Assembly: GCF_030373445.1 (NCBI RefSeq)
Contig: NZ_JAUCYU010000009.1
Coordinates: 62,001 to 126,000 of the forward strand
Reading direction: 5' to 3'
Length of the DNA: 64,000 nt
DNA from: Roseovarius sp.
Lineage (GTDB): Bacteria > Pseudomonadota > Alphaproteobacteria > Rhodobacterales > Rhodobacteraceae
Numbering within the stretch: position 1 is the first letter of the stretch; each line of letters begins with the position of its first letter. Below are positions 61,877-64,000 of the stretch, one piece after another. The position numbers and the translations under genes were made by a program. The notes under the pieces are model-generated. The model did not search any database, was not told the origin of the DNA, and saw only the letters and a list, made by a program, of their open reading frames with translations.

Positions 61877-63244
61877 TCAGCCCTCGACGTCGGTGCCGAC
61901 GACGACCTGCTCGCCCTTGAGGCCGATGGGCAGGCTGTCGAGGTAGGCGTTGGGTGTGCGGCCGTCATAGGCGATGCCGTCGATGATATCCCCGGCCGGG
62001 GTCGGCGCCTTGTAGCCGTCGCTGTCCCAGGGGAAATCCTCTTCGTCGGCCAGCCCCTCGTCGACCAGCATCCGGGCCGCTTCGAGATAGATCTCGGGCT
62101 TGTAGACCGAGCGCGCGACCTCGTCGTACCAGCTGTCGGGCCGGGGCTCGGAGATCTGGCCCCAGCGGCGCATCTGGGTCAGGTACCAGACGGCATCCGA
62201 GTAGAACGGGTAGGTCGCGTTGTAGCGGAAGAAGACGTTGAAATCGGGAATGTCGCGCTTGTCGCCCTTCTCGAACTCGAAGAAGCCGGTCATCGAGTTG
62301 GCGATCACCTCGGCATCCGCGCCCACGTATTCCGGGCGGCTGAGGATCTCGACCGCCTCGGGGCGGTTGGCGTTGTCGTTGGCATCCAGCCACATGGCCG
62401 CGCGGATCAGCGCCTTGGTGACCGCCAAGGTGGTGTTCGGGTTTTCCTCGGCGAATTCGGCCGTGATGCCGAAGACCTTCTCGGGGTTGTTCTTCCAGAG
62501 CTGGTAGTCGGTGATGACCGGCACGCCGATGCCCTTGAACACCGCCTGCTGGTTCCACGGCTCGCCCACGCAGTAGCCGTAGATCGTGCCGGCCTCGAGC
62601 GTGGCGGGCATCTGCGGCGGCGGGGTCACCGAGAGCAGCACGTCGGCGTTGATCTGGCCCGAGATGTTCTCGGGGCTGTAATAACCCGGGTGCAGGCCGC
62701 CGGCGGCGAGCCAGTAGCGCAGCTCGTAATTGTGGGTCGAGACCGGGAAGACCATGCCCATGTTGAAGGGTTTGCCCTGCGCCTTGTAATCCTCGACCAC
62801 CGGTTTGAGCGCCTCGGCCGAGATCGGGTGCTGCGGGCGGCCGTCGTCGAGCTTGGGGATATGCGGGAGCATCTGTTCCCAGATCTCGTTCGAGACGGTG
62901 ATGCCGTTGCCGTTGAGGTCCATCGAGAAGGGCGTGATGATATGCGCCTCGGTGCCGAAGCCGATGGTGGCGGCGAGCGGCTGACCGGCGAGCATGTGCG
63001 CCCCGTCGAGCTGCCCGTCGATCACGCCGTCGAGCAGCACCTTCCAGTTGGCCTGTGCCTCGAGCGTGACGAAGAGGCCTTCGTCGAGGAAGTATCCCTG
63101 TTCATAGGCAACGGCGAGGGGGGCCATGTCCGTCAGCTTGATGAAGCCGAACGTCAGTTCGTCCTTTTCCAGGTCCAGCATCTCGGCCGGGGCCGGGCTG
63201 GAGAACGCGGTGGCGGCGGCAAGTCCGATAAGAAGTCTTTTCAT
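61877..63244 (-). CDS. nrtA: Nitrate ABC transporter substrate-binding protein
   Basis: The product is 455 aa with a signal peptide ([20 protein letters not shown]). The CmpA/NrtA-family features include [19 protein letters not shown] near the N-terminus and a C-terminal [21 protein letters not shown] region. It captures nitrate in the periplasm. Two adjacent ATGs exist (63247 and 63244); the second has better spacing to AGGA. It is the first structural gene after the leader at 63301–63413. Confidence 0.93.
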   Translation of the reverse strand: MKRLLIGLAAATAFSSPAPAEMLDLEKDELTFGFIKLTDMAPLAVAYEQGYFLDEGLFVTLEAQANWKVLLDGVIDGQLDGAHMLAGQPLAATIGFGTEAHIITPFSMDLNGNGITVSNEIWEQMLPHIPKLDDGRPQHPISAEALKPVVEDYKAQGKPFNMGMVFPVSTHNYELRYWLAAGGLHPGYYSPENISGQINADVLLSVTPPPQMPATLEAGTIYGYCVGEPWNQQAVFKGIGVPVITDYQLWKNNPEKVFGITAEFAEENPNTTLAVTKALIRAAMWLDANDNANRPEAVEILSRPEYVGADAEVIANSMTGFFEFEKGDKRDIPDFNVFFRYNATYPFYSDAVWYLTQMRRWGQISEPRPDSWYDEVARSVYKPEIYLEAARMLVDEGLADEEDFPWDSDGYKAPTPAGDIIDGIAYDGRTPNAYLDSLPIGLKGEQVVVGTDVEG

Positions 63245-63300
63245 CATTCGTCCTGTCGATGCGCCCGGGATGGCGTGAGGAGAAACCGGGCTGGAAACGC

Positions 63301-63354
63301 AAAAAAGGCCGTTCACCATCCCCCGACGCGTGTCGGTGGAGAGCGAGCGGCCTT
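63301..63354 (-). terminator. Leader terminator / attenuator upstream of nrtA
   Basis: On the minus strand AAGGCCG pairs with CGGCCTT, followed by TTTTGCG, with an inner hairpin CCGAC-ACGC-GTCGG. It ends 56 bp before the nrtA ATG, so transcription would stop before the operon unless antitermination occurs. Confidence 0.8.
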
Positions 63355-63364
63355 GCTCAGACTG

Positions 63365-63413
63365 TCCCTGTCATTGGGAAGAATTCGGTTCGATCCACCC
63401 CGTTGCGGATCGA
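63365..63413 (-). promoter_or_regulatory. Candidate ANTAR (NasT) antiterminator double hairpin
   Basis: Two hairpins precede the attenuator. P1 (63390–63413): stem TCGATCCGC/GTGGATCGA with the loop AACGGG, having A1 and G4. P2 (63365–63379): stem TCCC/GGGA with the loop AATGACA, again A1 and G4, about ten bases on. ANTAR-regulated leaders have two such loops. NasS-like sequence is adjacent, so NasT control is likely. Confidence 0.7.
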
Positions 63414-63510
63414 CGCCTCCCTTCTGACGCGTCTGTGGTCACGTGGCCAGAAATTTCCGGGCGGACCGGCCGGAAAAGCCGGATCGCCTGGCCCGGCGCC
63501 TAAAAAGTGA

Positions 63511-64000
63511 TCAGCCCGGATCGTCCGGGTCGAAAACCGCGCCATCAAAAAAACGATCCGGCAGCAGGTTCAGCTCCCCTCGGGAGGAGGCCACCGCCGT
63601 GGGATGGAGAATCGCCCCCTCCAGTTTTGCCGAGGCGCCGGGCAGGTCCGCATCGGTCTGCGCCATGTGCTGGCGGTAGAGATCCGACCGGAAGACCGCG
63701 GCGGCGGCGTCGGTGTCTGCTGCCATGCCATGCGCGGCGGCGAGGCGATGGGCCAGCCATTTCGACTGGCTGCGCCAGGGGAAGGTGGCGGCGGAGCCCT
63801 GGAAGCGGAGGAAGCCGTCGCAATCGCGCTGCTCGCCCTTCCGTGACAGGATCATCCGGCCCGACAGCGCCCGGTCGATCAGTTCGAGCGGCAGGTCGAG
63901 ATATTCCTCGCGGGAGAGGATCTGGGCCGCGGTGATCCGGCTGTCGGGCTTGGCCAGCCAGCGGCTGGCCTGCCACACCGCCCGGATCAGCCGGCCCAGC
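63511..64000 (-). CDS. nasS: NasS-like nitrate sensor (NrtA/CmpA family), truncated by window edge
   Basis: The C-terminal 163 codons are present and the frame is open to the window end; a GTG at 63978 is internal. IRAVWQASRWL, REEYLDLPLELIDRALSGRMI, then AATFPWRSQSKWLAHRLA and SDLYRQHMA match the C-terminal lobe of cytosolic NrtA-like nitrate sensors. Its place directly upstream of the nitrate operon leader suggests NasS, which inhibits the antiterminator NasT until nitrate binds. A 7-bp hairpin (63454–63476) may end it. A periplasmic paralogue is possible, as the N-terminus is not visible. Confidence 0.75.
   Translation of the reverse strand, partial: LGRLIRAVWQASRWLAKPDSRITAAQILSREEYLDLPLELIDRALSGRMILSRKGEQRDCDGFLRFQGSAATFPWRSQSKWLAHRLAAAHGMAADTDAAAAVFRSDLYRQHMAQTDADLPGASAKLEGAILHPTAVASSRGELNLLPDRFFDGAVFDPDDPG

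Overview
The window is high-GC, densely packed bacterial DNA that looks like a chromosome segment of an alphaproteobacterium of the Rhodobacteraceae/Roseobacter group. The pointers are the cmk–rpsA–ihfB–lapA–trpF order, the trxB/Lrp pair, the lgt–midA–pgeF operon, a Hint-domain protein, and a complete nitrate-assimilation operon preceded by a NasS-like gene. Most genes are housekeeping. No insertion sequence, integrase, phage module or CRISPR array was found.

Layout. 1–5.8 kb: two glycosyltransferases, the fused sulfate-activation enzyme Sat/CysC, a di-haem cytochrome c peroxidase and an SDR. 6–9.5 kb: thioredoxin reductase, an Lrp regulator, a PIN-domain protein, a Hint-domain protein and an overlooked 51-aa ORF. 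9.8–12.9 kb: lgt–midA–pgeF, diverging from ubiK. 13–21.3 kb: YbjN protein, proC, csaA-like gene, 2-hydroxyacid dehydrogenase, KAS III, thymidine kinase, RidA, an amidinotransferase-fold hydrolase and aroA. 21.5–24.9 kb: an accessory-looking block of four unrecognised exported or membrane genes, including a trypsin-like protease with a discoidin-like C-terminal domain. 25–37.3 kb: an ASKHA/2Fe-2S corrinoid-activator-type protein, tRNA-Gly(CCC), cmk, rpsA, ihfB, lapA, trpF, then a methyltransferase and a GtrA/GtrB/GT-C sugar-transfer module, then trpB. 37.3–39.2 kb: a structured non-coding stretch with a degenerate tRNA cloverleaf, followed by a slipin gene. 39.2–50 kb: small enzymes, pth, rplY, an FMN-dependent hydroxyacid oxidase, a MaoC hydratase, a ZIP transporter, trpA and ychF. 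50.3–64 kb: one long minus-strand nitrate operon, (nasS)–nrtA–nrtB–nrtCD–double GAF–nirB–nirD–nasA–trpD2-like–cysG.

How the genes work together. The nitrate operon covers uptake (NrtA, NrtB and a fused two-ATPase NrtCD), nitrate to nitrite (NasA), nitrite to ammonium (NirBD) and the sirohaem NirB needs (CysG). Its leader has two hairpins and an intrinsic terminator, as expected for NasT/ANTAR antitermination controlled by NasS. trpF, trpB and trpA are dispersed, and a surface-glycosylation module sits between trpF and trpB.

The most unusual signals are: (1) the tRNA-like RNA upstream of the slipin gene; (2) two distant intergenic sites, each with four ATACCGAC repeats at an exact 11-bp period; (3) two divergent exported-protein genes that overlap head to head by 14 bp; and (4) the antitermination leader. 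All start sites, folds and functions were judged by eye; no database search was run.
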